A stretch of 36,026 bases of DNA, taken from positions 1 through 36,026 of IMG/VR virus record IMGVR_UViG_3300020204_000179; one strand, 5' to 3'. Below the pieces are notes generated by a model. The model did not search any database. It was not told where the DNA came from and was given only the letters and a program-made list of their open reading frames with translations. Made by a program: the position numbers and the translations under genes. Shown in pieces: positions 7,519 to 18,300 of this stretch; position 1 is the stretch's first letter; each line of letters opens with the position of its first letter. This DNA comes from a virus.

Positions 7519-8626
7519 AATTGCCATCAAAAGTTACTCCAGTTTGGTCAAATGAAATAATCGTAGAATCAAAATTATATGATACTGAGTATGCAAAAGA
7601 ATCTTCTACATTAGTTACAATATTAACATTTGACGATAAACTGGATACTGGAGGTCCTGTAAATGTTACTGTTGGTGTAGTTACATATCCAAATCCAGGA
7701 TCGGTTATAAGAACTCTAATAACACCTTTTGTATTACCTTGAGAGATAGAGCAAGTTGCAGCTGCTCCAACTCCTCCACCACCAGAGAATGTTATGATTG
7801 GTGCTACAGTATAACCAACTCCTGCATTTGTTAAGTAAATATCTTGAAGATTAAAAGATCTTCCTTTATATGTGCCTATTGCAACTGCTGTGGCATTATC
7901 ACCATTATTTCCTGTAGGTGATGGGCTAAAGGTGACTCTTGGTGGAGAAGTATATCTATATCCATCGTTATTTAAATATATTCTATTAACATATCCAGTA
8001 TTAATGAATGATGTTGCATGTGCTGTTGCACCAATACCAATCAAAGATAAGGTAGTTATATAACCTTCTTCTTGAACCTGAGTATCAATTTCTTCAATTG
8101 TAGTATTAATAACTTCATCTTCATATTCAAATAGTTCACACTTTAATTCATAGACATAATTTTTTCCAAGTTGATAAAATGGTTGTTCATGCTCTACAAA
8201 CTTAACTTCAAATATCCTTTCACCTAGTGGAAAATAAACTAAGTCTCCCTCTCTTGGGCGTGTAGATAATACTATTTCGCTTTCTCCAGTTCCATCATCT
8301 ATTGCCCCAAGAAAAGGCGCTATAAAATCTTCAAATCTTTCTTTGGAAATAGTTAAGATTAACTCATCTCTCAAACTCATTCCAAATTTTGTTAAAATGT
8401 CTCCAGATCCAGAATACCCCTCATAACTATTTACATATGCTTCAAGATAAAAATTGTCGTCAAATCTAGAAGATTGAACCTCTTCTATAATTGTTTTTTT
8501 ATTAACAAATTTTCTAGGAATATAAATGACTTCTACACCATAGATCTTTAACTGCTCATTAATGAGATCTTGTACTAATCGTTGTTCGGATGCAGATCCT
8601 TGTAAGAAAAATGGATTAAGTGCCAT
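7517..8626 (-). CDS. 14: Neck protein gp14
   Basis: 369 residues against 256 in T4. gp14 joins the head portal/gp13 ring to the tail. The first ~175 residues match T4 gp14: GVEVIYIPRKFV (30-41; T4 GVECYYVPREYV), AYVNSYEGYSG (63-73; T4 AYLNSFEGYEG), FGMSLRDEL (81-89), REGDLVYFP (125-133; T4 KEGDLIYFP) and PFYQLGKN (149-156). From about 205 to 325 come three glycine-rich modules with cores DGYRY (221), GVGY (269) and GFGY (311), each followed by a PP or AP and a VTF/ITF strand; T4 gp14 lacks these. The modules explain the extra length and may decorate the outside of the neck. The ATG overlaps the gp13 stop by one base (TAATG). Confidence 0.93.
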   Translation of the reverse strand: MALNPFFLQGSASEQRLVQDLINEQLKIYGVEVIYIPRKFVNKKTIIEEVQSSRFDDNFYLEAYVNSYEGYSGSGDILTKFGMSLRDELILTISKERFEDFIAPFLGAIDDGTGESEIVLSTRPREGDLVYFPLGERIFEVKFVEHEQPFYQLGKNYVYELKCELFEYEDEVINTTIEEIDTQVQEEGYITTLSLIGIGATAHATSFINTGYVNRIYLNNDGYRYTSPPRVTFSPSPTGNNGDNATAVAIGTYKGRSFNLQDIYLTNAGVGYTVAPIITFSGGGGVGAAATCSISQGNTKGVIRVLITDPGFGYVTTPTVTFTGPPVSSLSSNVNIVTNVEDSFAYSVSYNFDSTIISFDQTGVTFDGN

Positions 8627-9462
8627 TATCCGATAAAATCATATGGTGGAAGTTCGTGCTCTAGAACCATGACTTGTTTGAGATTTTGTAGTTCTCTTTC
8701 TGCATCTTCATATATTTCTCTACCATTTAACTCAATTCCACCCGGAAGTTTAACACCCCTAAACTTGATTAGATTCTGTCCCCACTGCTTTTTAATAAGA
8801 GCAGTTAAATATTTCTTCAAAAAACTATCGTTATAAACTTTAGTAAAATCATTTGGATTTAATATTCTATAGCAATCCAAAATAATAAAGTTTCCAACAG
8901 ATTGAGAACCCCAATCAATGTCAAGGTATAACCTGTTTTGCCTTTTATTAAATCTAAGTTGTTTGTCGGTTGTTAATAAAAAGTCAATATCTGATAGATA
9001 TGATTTTACCATAGAATATTGCAAAAGTTCAACTGAATTAAAATAATATAAGTCATTTAAAAGTAACTGATATTTGATACTAAACATTCCACCCGAAATG
9101 GAACTTGTGTCAAACTTAAATACATTTTCTATACCAATAACACTATCTGGAACTTGAATATAGTTTGAAGTTTCGTACCAGTTACTTACCAAACCAGTTG
9201 TTGATGTTGCAGTAGAAGTAACAATACCTGGACCAACTGGAGTTTTTGCGGTTGCCTTTCCTCTATCAATATCTTGTTGAGTAATAGGATGTTTTAAATA
9301 CATCCTTTCAACTCCATCAAAATGACGCTCTTGGAAATACTGTAAAGCATCGTCAACTAAATCATCAATCTGATCATCGTCAACATTTATTTCCAAAACG
9401 GGAGCACCCAAGCGCCTTAGACAGTAATCAATAAGTCCTTGTCTGGTTGCTGGTTGCGCCAT
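8626..9462 (-). CDS. 13: Neck protein gp13
   Basis: 278 residues (T4 gp13 has 309). gp13 forms the head-completion ring under the portal and binds gp14. The N-terminal region RQGLIDYCLRRLGAPVLEIN, followed by an acidic DDDQIDDLVDDALQYFQERH, is characteristic of gp13 in T4-like phages. A conserved C-terminal part includes YLTALIKKQWGQNLIKFRG and LPGGIELNGREIYEDA. It sits immediately before gp14 with a 1-nt overlap, the T4 arrangement, which supports the call. The upstream gene encodes a 70-aa coiled coil ending 5 nt before this ATG; GAAGAG about 10 nt upstream may serve as a weak ribosome site. Confidence 0.9.
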   Translation of the reverse strand: MAQPATRQGLIDYCLRRLGAPVLEINVDDDQIDDLVDDALQYFQERHFDGVERMYLKHPITQQDIDRGKATAKTPVGPGIVTSTATSTTGLVSNWYETSNYIQVPDSVIGIENVFKFDTSSISGGMFSIKYQLLLNDLYYFNSVELLQYSMVKSYLSDIDFLLTTDKQLRFNKRQNRLYLDIDWGSQSVGNFIILDCYRILNPNDFTKVYNDSFLKKYLTALIKKQWGQNLIKFRGVKLPGGIELNGREIYEDAERELQNLKQVMVLEHELPPYDFIG

Positions 9463-9467
9463 TTTTT

Positions 9468-9680
9468 TTACTCTTCAGATTTTTTAGATTTTTTAAAACT
9501 ATCAAGTTGGGATTGAAGTTCAAGATTTTTTTGCATTAACTGATTTCTTTGCTCTACAAAATCATCAGTTAATGTTTGAAGTTTTGCTTCTAATAAAATA
9601 TTTTGATTTGTTAGTGTCGCTAATTTTTGATTATATAAACGCACTAAAACATTAATATCAACTTCACTATCATTATTCAT
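9468..9680 (-). CDS. Small coiled-coil protein
   Basis: 70 residues, nearly all predicted helix. Hydrophobic residues recur at heptad-like spacing from about residue 8 to 60 (VLVRLYNQKLATL, then ILLEAKLQTL and LELQSQLDSF), and the end is basic (KKSKKSEE). Small coiled coils in this place are familiar to me from marine T4-like phages, but I know no function. It lies between the fibre-like gene and gp13, separated by 3 and 5 nt. A trimeric neck or fibre accessory is possible, since T4 carries the trimeric coiled-coil fibritin (wac) just before gp13; that is only a positional analogy, and at 70 residues it is far shorter than fibritin. Confidence 0.75.
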   Translation of the reverse strand: MNNDSEVDINVLVRLYNQKLATLTNQNILLEAKLQTLTDDFVEQRNQLMQKNLELQSQLDSFKKSKKSEE

Positions 9681-9683
9681 ATT

Positions 9684-11699
9684 TTAGAATGTTCCTCCAT
9701 CAAGAGTAGATGTCCAATGTGGTTTGTTAATATATATCATAGTAACTGAAGTAGGTATTATATTTAAACTAGTAATAGATCCACTAGTACCTTCTCGATT
9801 AATATTATGAGCATTCCCAAATGCGCTTCCAGTTGGACCATCCTCAACACCAATTAAATCAAGTGCAAACCCTCCACCACCTGCAATAGCAGGTGTAGTT
9901 ATTGCTGAAACTCCAGGTCCTAGAATTCCTGGAACTACACCATAAGCGCCTGTTGTATCTTGTCTTATAATATCTCCAGGATTAACCGTAATTGCACTAG
10001 CTAAAATTAATCTAATCGATGAAATGGCAGTTAGTATTTGTTTTGATGTGCAAACATCAGTCGATTGTGGATTATTAGTTGATCTTTGTAAACCAGTGCT
10101 ATCAAACCATACTACACCACCAGGATTAAAATCACCAGATTGATAATATAATCCTTTAACATCTAAAAATCCTTTAGTTCCAGTAACTAACTCGTTAGAA
10201 ATGGTCGCATCTGGAATATAAGTCCATCGTCTACTATCATTAGCATGTGTTCCATGATTACTAGAAGTGGCGGTGCTATTTGCAATTGAACCATCAATAA
10301 AACCAAAGAATCCAATTTTGTTATTTGCTACTCCAGAATTTGTATTATAATTAAATGCAACACCACGATCAGTATCAGTATCAAATGCGTGAGTAATTGT
10401 TAACTGTGTTGTTGTTACAATACCTGATAAGGTTGCAGAACTTAATGTTATAATTTTATTAGATGTATCATATGCTGTAACAGTACTAGCAGATCCAGCG
10501 CCTAATGCGGCACTACCACTAATAACATCTCCGGTATTAATGCCAACAACTGAATCTAATCTAATAGTACTTACACCAGAAACAACAGTTTCCATAACTG
10601 TTCTAATACTAGTTACGTCTCCAAGAATAACTATGGCGTCGTTAAGACTAACTGTAGTTGAGTTAACTGAAGTTGTAGTGCCATCTACTTGCAAGTCACC
10701 TTTAATGACTACCTTTCCAGCATTATCTAATGAATCTGGATATGGATCTAAGTATAAAACATTTCCAGATCCGGGTAAAGTTGAAATGATATTATCTCTA
10801 ATACGGATATTATCAATATCTGCACCACCATTAGCGTCTAATAAACCAGTTAAGGTCGTTTGTCCAGTGACTCCTAGTGTAGATGAAAGTGTAGTTGCTC
10901 CAGTGATCCCTAGAGTTCCAGAAATACTTACATTATCATCAAGTGTTGTTGTACCGCCTGCAGAATCAATCGTTAAGTTGCCTGTTGAAGTATCAATCTC
11001 ATTGTCATTAGCAATACCAATACGAATATTATCAATCTCTGCACCACCATTGGCATCTACAAGTCCAGTGAATGTAGAGATACCAGAAACTGAAAGTTGA
11101 GTTCCAAAGATTGTTGATCCGACATGTAAATTTCTTTTAATACCAATCCCACCATCAAAAATAACAGATCCAGTATCTGCACTTGAACTATCTGTAGTAT
11201 TAGCAAAGAAAACTTGAGATCCTTCAATTTCTAACCTATCATCAGTTAGTTCATCATATCTTATTTTTAAGTCTTTATTTGTACCAAAACTTAAATAGGT
11301 ATCATCTGGAATATTAATTTGTCCAATTCCATTCGGATCTAGTACAATATCACCATCAGTATTTGTTGATGATACGGTATTAGCATCAAGTCTTAAATTA
11401 TCAACATTCCACAGATCTACTTTTCTATCACTATCAAGAATAGCTACAAAACCATTCGCAGCAAGTACACTATTTGTAGCACTAGAGACGTTGCCTGGTG
11501 TATGGGACATCATAGATGTATAATAACGTCCACCAACTGGAAGTACATTATTACCATCATCACCTAGAAAAATTCTATCCTTATTTTCATTTACTCCTGT
11601 TGCACTACCATTACCACTTACATAGGCAAGTTCACCCCATTCTAATCTTGTAGGTTTCTGAGTTCCAGCGGATCTTTTAATCCTAATAATACTTGCCAT
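9684..11699 (-). CDS. Fibre-like virion protein with internal repeat
   Basis: 671 residues. The N-terminus MASIIRIKRSAGTQKPTRL followed by EWGELAYVSG is a leader I associate with appendage/fibre proteins of cyanomyoviruses. The body has Ser/Thr/Gly/Asp-rich repeats. A 73-residue unit occurs twice, marked by VDANGGAEIDNIRI and LDANGGADIDNIRI, and is visible in the DNA as a repeat with a 219-nt period starting near 10802 and 11021. The stretch between reads like stacked beta turns (GTLGITGATTLSSTLGVTG). It ends WTSTLDGGTF, resembling the end of the preceding 75-aa protein (LDINGGNF). The ATG overlaps that gene's stop by one base. The likely role is a tail or neck fibre; receptor binding is inference. 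Confidence 0.85.
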   Translation of the reverse strand: MASIIRIKRSAGTQKPTRLEWGELAYVSGNGSATGVNENKDRIFLGDDGNNVLPVGGRYYTSMMSHTPGNVSSATNSVLAANGFVAILDSDRKVDLWNVDNLRLDANTVSSTNTDGDIVLDPNGIGQINIPDDTYLSFGTNKDLKIRYDELTDDRLEIEGSQVFFANTTDSSSADTGSVIFDGGIGIKRNLHVGSTIFGTQLSVSGISTFTGLVDANGGAEIDNIRIGIANDNEIDTSTGNLTIDSAGGTTTLDDNVSISGTLGITGATTLSSTLGVTGQTTLTGLLDANGGADIDNIRIRDNIISTLPGSGNVLYLDPYPDSLDNAGKVVIKGDLQVDGTTTSVNSTTVSLNDAIVILGDVTSIRTVMETVVSGVSTIRLDSVVGINTGDVISGSAALGAGSASTVTAYDTSNKIITLSSATLSGIVTTTQLTITHAFDTDTDRGVAFNYNTNSGVANNKIGFFGFIDGSIANSTATSSNHGTHANDSRRWTYIPDATISNELVTGTKGFLDVKGLYYQSGDFNPGGVVWFDSTGLQRSTNNPQSTDVCTSKQILTAISSIRLILASAITVNPGDIIRQDTTGAYGVVPGILGPGVSAITTPAIAGGGGFALDLIGVEDGPTGSAFGNAHNINREGTSGSITSLNIIPTSVTMIYINKPHWTSTLDGGTF

Positions 11700-11926
11700 T
11701 AAAAGTTACCCCCGTTGATGTCTAAATTCTGTGTAGCCCCTGGTGTCAGAGTTAATGTTGCTTCCCATTTTTGTATGGCACTATTATAAACAATGACCAT
11801 TCCATTTTGTAAAGTGCCAGCACTAACATCACTAAGTTCAGATAATGAAAGACCTTGGGCACCAGCCAAGGATGATATGACTTTTACAGCATTTTGTTGA
11901 CCGACTCTAACTTTAATATCAGCCAT
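11699..11926 (-). CDS. Small fibre-associated virion protein
   Basis: 75 residues. It contains SLSELSDVSAGTLQNGMVIV and YNSAIQKWEAT, a short module I recall as recurring in cyanophage structural proteins (a 'LSDV ... NG.ilvyn ... W.a' pattern). It ends LDINGGNF, much like the C-terminus of the next gene's product, which hints at a shared assembly element. The function is unknown; a small fibre or baseplate-associated protein is likely from context. An exact TATAAATA box lies 31 nt before the ATG, so it probably starts a transcript with the fibre gene, which it overlaps by one base. No Shine-Dalgarno is visible. Confidence 0.78.
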   Translation of the reverse strand: MADIKVRVGQQNAVKVISSLAGAQGLSLSELSDVSAGTLQNGMVIVYNSAIQKWEATLTLTPGATQNLDINGGNF

Positions 11927-11957
11927 TTATGAAAAAATAGTCTCAGGATCTAAAATA

Positions 11958-11965
11958 TATTTATA
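11958..11965 (-). promoter_or_regulatory. Late promoter box (exact TATAAATA)
   Basis: Exact match on the coding strand to the T4 late-promoter element, in the 40-nt gap between the 59-aa and 75-aa genes and ending 31 nt before the ATG at 11926. In T4 this element is read by RNA polymerase with the late sigma factor gp55. One of three exact copies I found, all in gaps. Confidence 0.72.
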
Positions 11966-11966
11966 C

Positions 11967-12146
11967 TTAGTCAATACCTGCAATACTAAAAGATGAAATA
12001 ACTTCTTGTTGTTTTAAATAAAGTTTGTAGTAAAGTTTTGCAAACTCGCGTAACTCATTAACGTCTAAAGTATCAATCAATCTAGCATGTTTTTCATATT
12101 CAAATAACTTATTTAAGTTTTCAAGTTCAATTTTTTCTGGATTCAT
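11967..12146 (-). CDS. Small helical hypothetical protein, 59 aa
   Basis: A 59-residue protein starting MNPEKIELENLNKL and ending SFSIAGID. It is charged and predicted helical (EYEKHARLIDTLDVNELREF, then AKLYYKLYLKQQEVI), probably a two-helix hairpin. Its ATG overlaps the end of the 74-aa gene by 20 nt in another frame, a typical translational-coupling arrangement, and its stop lies just before the TATAAATA box of the next unit. Without it the stretch 11967-12126 would be an unexplained gap in an otherwise gapless block. I recall small proteins of this style near baseplate genes of marine T4-like phages; the function is unknown. Confidence 0.68.
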   Translation of the reverse strand: MNPEKIELENLNKLFEYEKHARLIDTLDVNELREFAKLYYKLYLKQQEVISSFSIAGID

Positions 12147-12351
12147 TGATAAACTCCTTTAGTAAAGATTTTATTTCTTCAATATCATTCTTTAGTTTAT
12201 CTATCTCTTCTTTTTCTTTTTGTTTTTTATTTCTCAGAGAAAGATATTGATTATAACCAAAGTTATCATAGTTAATAATAGCACCGGTAGTTTCATCCCT
12301 ATATAAGTTTTTAAACCCCTCAACTGGGATCATATTTGAGTTATTTTCCAT
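12127..12351 (-). CDS. Small conserved phage protein, 74 aa, helical C-terminus
   Basis: 74 residues from the ATG at 12351, which lies 4 nt after the stop of the 2435-aa gene. A longer frame to 12384 exists but would overlap that gene by 29 nt, so the internal ATG is preferred. The N-terminus MENNSNMIPVEGFKNLYRDE, then TGAIINYDNFGYNQYL, looks like a short folded part. The last ~40 residues are a charged helix (KEKEEIDKLKNDIEEIKSLL), probably a coiled coil. I recall this N-terminal pattern in small proteins of many marine T4-like phages, always hypothetical. It overlaps the 59-aa gene by 20 nt. Confidence 0.8.
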   Translation of the reverse strand: MENNSNMIPVEGFKNLYRDETTGAIINYDNFGYNQYLSLRNKKQKEKEEIDKLKNDIEEIKSLLKEFINESRKN

Positions 12352-12355
12352 GTTT

Positions 12356-15300
12356 TTATGCCAGAGCAATAGCTCTAAAATCACTAAGTTTAACTTGAGA
12401 ACACTCGTTTGTTGAGGACATAACGATTTTGATTACGAATCCATTAAATGGTTGTAGATTATTAACACTAAATTGATATTCCAAAAACTCATTTACTTTA
12501 CTAGGTCTAACAAAAGCATCTGGAAGTCCATTATTTAATGATGCATTAATAATTACATCTCCATACCCATCGTTATCAGTATCTCTTAGGTTAGTATATC
12601 CTGGAAATAGATTGTAAGATTGTGAAACTTCGGAAGAATCTGCAGTAAATAATCTATACAAAACTCTGAAATCAGTATCTGCTGGTCTACATGCTCCCAT
12701 CAAAACTTTTAATGATGTTGCAGATTGACTTAAATTAATTCTCTTAGTAATATATACTGAACTATGGGGATCACCAGATAAGTTATTCGATCTAGAATCA
12801 ATTGCATAGTTTAAAATAGGTTTATTTAACCTATTTCTAGAAAGAACAAAGGATGCTGTTGATAAATCTAGAACAGGAGAGAGATTTTTATCTCCTGAAG
12901 TAAAATCAAGTTTGAAAGTTAGTGATTTGTTTCTAGGTAAAGTTGTTAATCTTTCAAGTTCGTTAACTCTTGATGCTACTAATCTTGGTGTTGGGAAGAA
13001 AGTCGTTGAGTTAATGATTACGGGAGTATATCCATTATCTAAGAATGAAACTTCAGATCCACCTGCACTAGTTCCACTAATCGTTCTCACTTGACTAGAT
13101 ACTGAAACTCCTTCACCAGGAGTTATGATAGTAAATTGTGGTTTAATAGAACTAAATTGATGATTTTGAGATATTCCTGCGGTTGATCCTCCAACACTCT
13201 TCGTATCAATAAAATTTAACAGATTAAAACCACTAGATCTATTTCCTCGATCAATTGACAAATAATACTTATCAGTTGTTTTGGATGCAACTAGTAATTG
13301 ATCTGTAGGTAAATCATGAGTTTTATTAATCCTCCTTAAAGAAATTCCATTTATTTCATATGGACGAATCTGAGATCCTAATGGATGAGGTATAATCGAA
13401 GTTCCATCTACACCTCTAGATGCTATCTGTAAAGTTCCCGTTCCGATATTAGTATATTCAACTACTTCATTTTCTATAAGAGCATGTCCTCTAGTAGTAT
13501 TTCCAATACCTTCAAATGTTGTAAATGGAACTGTACTAGAAACATTAATTACCGTAGCAGTTGCAGAAAAATCTGATGTTGTTGTAGTTGATGTGGTATC
13601 TGGTTCAATATTTTGAATACTAACTTTATTGATTGGATTATGCATTCCATGATTATATTGTGTTATCTCAATAACATTTCCAGAGTACATTTGATCAATA
13701 AGAGTTGAGGTTACATTAACAGATGCAGTTGTAGTTGTTCTAGTATCACCTGCATAGTACACTAAAGTTTGACCAGATGGGAAAGATTCACCCTGAACGT
13801 TTGTTAGGTATAACGTATCCGCTGTACCATCAATTCCAGAAACTGAAACTACAGCTCCAGATCCACGTCCACCGGTGTTAGTTGTAGTTATTCCAAGAAC
13901 CTCTCCAATTACATATCCATTTCCTCTAGTTCCTCCAGTCACAGTTACACTACTTACAGTTCCTGAAGAAGTTGTAACAATAGTTGCCGTTGCACCACTT
14001 CCATTACCACTGATTGAATAAAGAGGAACATTATTGTAAGTTTGTGATCCCGCAAATCCAGTTCCAACAGAAACAAGAGTTAAACCATTGGAAGATGCTA
14101 CACTGCTACCAATTCTTTCAATAATACCAGTAGCACTACTACCACTAATATTCCCATAACCAACTTTTCTACCTGGAGTTAAAATAGAACTAAATGCTCC
14201 AATTCCAGTAACACCGACTTTAAGTTTCCTTGGTAGTGTTTTTATTGGATTATTTATTAGTCTTTGGCAATTTATATTCCCTGGGTTAATGGGAGTATTA
14301 TAGAAAGTTGCAGTCCCATTAGTAACAAACTGAGCTTTAAATAATTTGAAGGTTAGATCTTGATATTGACTTGGAGTCCATACTGTTCCATTTTGTGATT
14401 TAAACAAACTTCCACCAGAATATGGTTGTGAAACAACAACACTTTGAGCATCTGGTAGGTTACTAGTTCTCTTAGTCTTTTGTCCCATAGTTGCGACCCA
14501 CATTTCAAACTCATCAGAAGTTGGTGCCAAGAAGACTAGGGCATACTCTCTGCGTGCTTCAAGATAGATTGGTGCTGGGAACGTAATCCTTGTCGGAACA
14601 GATGCATCCGTTGATGTCTTAATCTGAGATGGTTCTAAAGCGATTCTTGCATAGTCTTGAACTAAAGTTGAGGTTGGTAGACCAAGTTCAACTGTTCTCA
14701 ACTCCACAAACAAACGAGCTGCTGGATCTTTAGATGCAAAGTAAACTTCGGCACCAGTTAAAAATGCTCCAGTTTCATCAACAGTAAATGATTGTGCTAA
14801 AGGATCCTTACCACCAGCACGACGAGCTGGTGGTGTAATATCTTCAATAGTTTGTCTAATATTTGGTGCTCTATCTGCTGGTTTAGCAGGATTTCTAACA
14901 CTTACACTACTGGTATCTTGAGTTATAATAGTTCCTGAAGAACTGAATATTGAAGAAGCATTACTCTCATTTTTTACACTTCCAGGAATACCAACACTTG
15001 ACCAAGGTTTGGGATTAGTCTGATTAGTTGCACTAAGTCTAAATGTTCTTTGACCAGTTTTAATTCTCACGGATGGTGTTGGATTCTCATTAGGATCTCT
15101 AATAAAGATAGTTCCCATAATATCTCCAAAGTTATCACTTATGAGTTCATTTCGGGTGCATCTAGCAATAGCTCCACTTGTTTCTCCATTAATAATAGCA
15201 CCAACCACCATAAAACCACCTACATCCTGTGTTAATCCATGTTCAGCCATGGCTCTAACACCAATATTTAATAATTTAGATGATGAAGAATATGAAGTTC

Positions 15301-18300
15301 CAGGTGCAGGTCTTGTTCTATCGTATGGATCCACCGTATACATTTGATCTGGATCATCAAATGGTCCAGTTTTGTGTTTTGGAGGTGGTACTGGGAATCT
15401 CATTATAAGTTGCCCATTTAAATGAGCTCTTGCAAGTTCTCCAACCTGGAAAGTTCCAGAAATCATTTCAATTTCTATAAGTTTTGCACAGAAATCTAAA
15501 ACTTGATTATCAAAATAGTGATAATGTACTGTCTGAGGTCTTAGTCCACTTGCAAGATATGAAATGTTTCTGGACCTTTGATATTCATCTGCAACTCCAT
15601 TAACCCTAACACTTTCAACATAATCAAATTCTCTTGAAGGTCCTTCAAGAACATTTTCAAATACAGTAGTCTCTGTTGTAACTCTTTCGGTTCTTCCGTT
15701 AACAACACGTTCTTGTACATCAGTTGATGATTTACTTCTTTCAACCCATTCTGCACCTGTTGATTCTGTTCTTGTATTATCAATATAAATGGTTCTAACC
15801 CAGTTATCGGATGCTGGGAATAACAAGATTCCACCAGCAAACTCAATCACATTAAAGGGATTGACATTCTCAACTTGAGATGCTAAAGGTTGCTCTAACC
15901 AACCAACTTCTGTATATTTTAGAGTTAATAAATCTCCAGTTTTTTGAATATTTGGATCTAATAATGGTAGATTTAAAGTTCTATCCACAATATCTGTGCT
16001 AGCTGGGTTAATACTAGGATCTAGTGCCAGTTCAGCACCCATTGACCAGTTATCCACCGCGTTAAGTAGTTCACTGCGTTCTGCGTTAACATCGCACTTA
16101 TTGTCGGGATTCTTAGTATCAATAAGATCCATATTTTTAAAATTATCAACAACAAATCCAGTTTTAAATCTAGTTAATCCATCAGCATCCTGAATCTGTA
16201 AGGTTTTGGTATCAAGTTCTAGTAGACTTAAACTAGTTGCTTTTTCTAAGTTTTTAATCCTAGATTCTAAACTAGCAATATCACGCATAGTAAATCTTCG
16301 ATTATCAAATAATCTAAATCCAATTTGCTTGACATCATAAATGTATGGTGGTAGATATATTTCAGCAATATCCATTACGTCATCCACATTAAGTGGTGGT
16401 TTTGGATTAATTGATGAAGTTCCTTTGATTACTGAAACTTCCCCGAACTTACTGATGGTTAGTTTATCTGTTCTTGGTAGATAAAAACTATATCCCATTA
16501 AAGAACTTTCATTAGGTGCAATAATATAATCAATATTGCTTTCAAAAGATCTACTACTAAATGCAAATGGAGATCCACTAGTAACAACTGGGTTGAAAGG
16601 TGTTACTCTTGGTCTAATATCGATAGTATCAGTTGCTCTAATTCTTCCACCAGATAAAAGTGGAATATCTTTTTTATACCTATCTTTTGTATATGATTGT
16701 GCAGTAAAGACTTCTCCACTATTTCCTGGAGAAACAATATAGTTATTAAAAATAACTAATAGTTGTTTAGATGGTACAACTCCACCTTCAATTCTAACTA
16801 TTTTTGAGTAATCATAATATTGATCTTTTTGACCTTTATCTAATGAATAGTTACTTGTAAGATTTGTGTAACTTCCATTAGTAATGCTCTGAACATTAGA
16901 AGCTATATTTGATTCTTCAAATGTTATAGTTTCTCCAACTTGAAATTTATTAGAGTTTAAATAGACAAATTCAACTTCTGTAGAGGAAACCCTTGTCACT
17001 AACTGTGCAACTGCCCTACTTCTGTTTCCAACTAACCTTTCACCAAGTATAGTATTATTATCTAAACCTAATCCAGAAACAAAGGTTAACTTATCTAAAG
17101 TTGGTGCGTTTGCAGTTGTTGATTGATAAACTGCAATAACATTAACAACATCCGGAATATTTAAAGAAATTTCACGATCTTCAACTCTTAAACCATAGAA
17201 ATTACTTGTAGTTAATCCAGAAACTGCAGTTGATCCAACACCAGCAGTTCCATTAACAATTAATTTAGAACTTCTTATAAAATCTTTTGTTTTACTGGTT
17301 ATTGTTTTTCTTCTTAATGTAGCTGTAACAGTTACATCTGATTGTGATATTTGTAGACCAGTAAAGTTTATAGATCCACCATTTGGGCCCAAAATAAACT
17401 GACTTGAAGTTAATGGTTCAGTGGTTCCATTACTATAATGAATGGAATATTTTTCTGCATCAAAAGGTTCAAAAAACGCACTAGTAATACCAACATTAGA
17501 AACAGATATTGGTGTAGTTAACTGTCCAGATGGATTTGTTTGTAACTCATATATTTGTTTAGTAACAACTAAATCAGATCTGGAAAAATCAATTGAGGCA
17601 ATATTATTTTCTGGAAGTGGTGTATACAGTGAAGCATTATTAACACCCAGCATTTTTGGAAGACCTAATGAAAATGTGGTTGTTTCCGTACTTCCTGGAA
17701 GTGTCCCATCAGCAACGCCACCAACTGAAGAATCTAGTGGGACAACTGTTAATGTTGCACCATCTGCAGAAATGGCAGAAACTCTATTATATGTTAATGA
17801 TGATGCACCTGCCTTTTGATAAGCAATAATAGAATCAGTTTTTATTCCAACAAAAGTTTTTCCAGGAGAAGTTATACTTCCACCACTAGTAATAGTAACT
17901 CTATCAGTAAGATTAAATCCAGTTGGTAATGCTCTGAATAAAATAGTATCTGCTATAAAATCAGTTTTCAGTCTTGCATCCAAAGATGTTGAATCTTGAT
18001 ATACTGACTTGACATCATCTATAGTGTATGTGACTATAGAAACTACAGAACATGAAACATTTACATTATCATTAAAGATTAACTGCTCCCCTTGAATAAA
18101 CGTGCCTGAAGTTTGATTAAGTCTTAAAGTATTACCATTTCTTTCGGCAATATATCCAGTTGCACCACTACTTTGTCCACGAACATATGAAGTTAAAGGA
18201 GCTGCTAAAGGTGCTATAACTCCACTAGTGTATATTTCAGTGTATGTTTGTATATCATACAGATATAAATCCCAGGATGTTGTTGCATTTGCATATGATG

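Noticed and set aside
10540-11100. 186-codon plus-strand open frame opposite the fibre-like gene
   Set aside because: It lies wholly opposite a well-supported minus-strand gene, is low-complexity (Val/Pro/Ser/Thr), and mirrors the repeat; no gene on the plus strand is otherwise seen.
11967-12146. NblA-like phycobilisome degradation protein (similar size and helical layout)
   Set aside because: The resemblance is limited to length and charged helices; the typical NblA pattern is not convincingly present, and the location in a structural block does not support it.
12352-12384. Upstream start for the 74-aa protein adding 11 residues
   Set aside because: It would overlap the 2435-aa gene by 29 nt, while the ATG at 12351 follows its stop by 4 nt, which fits the pattern of the block.
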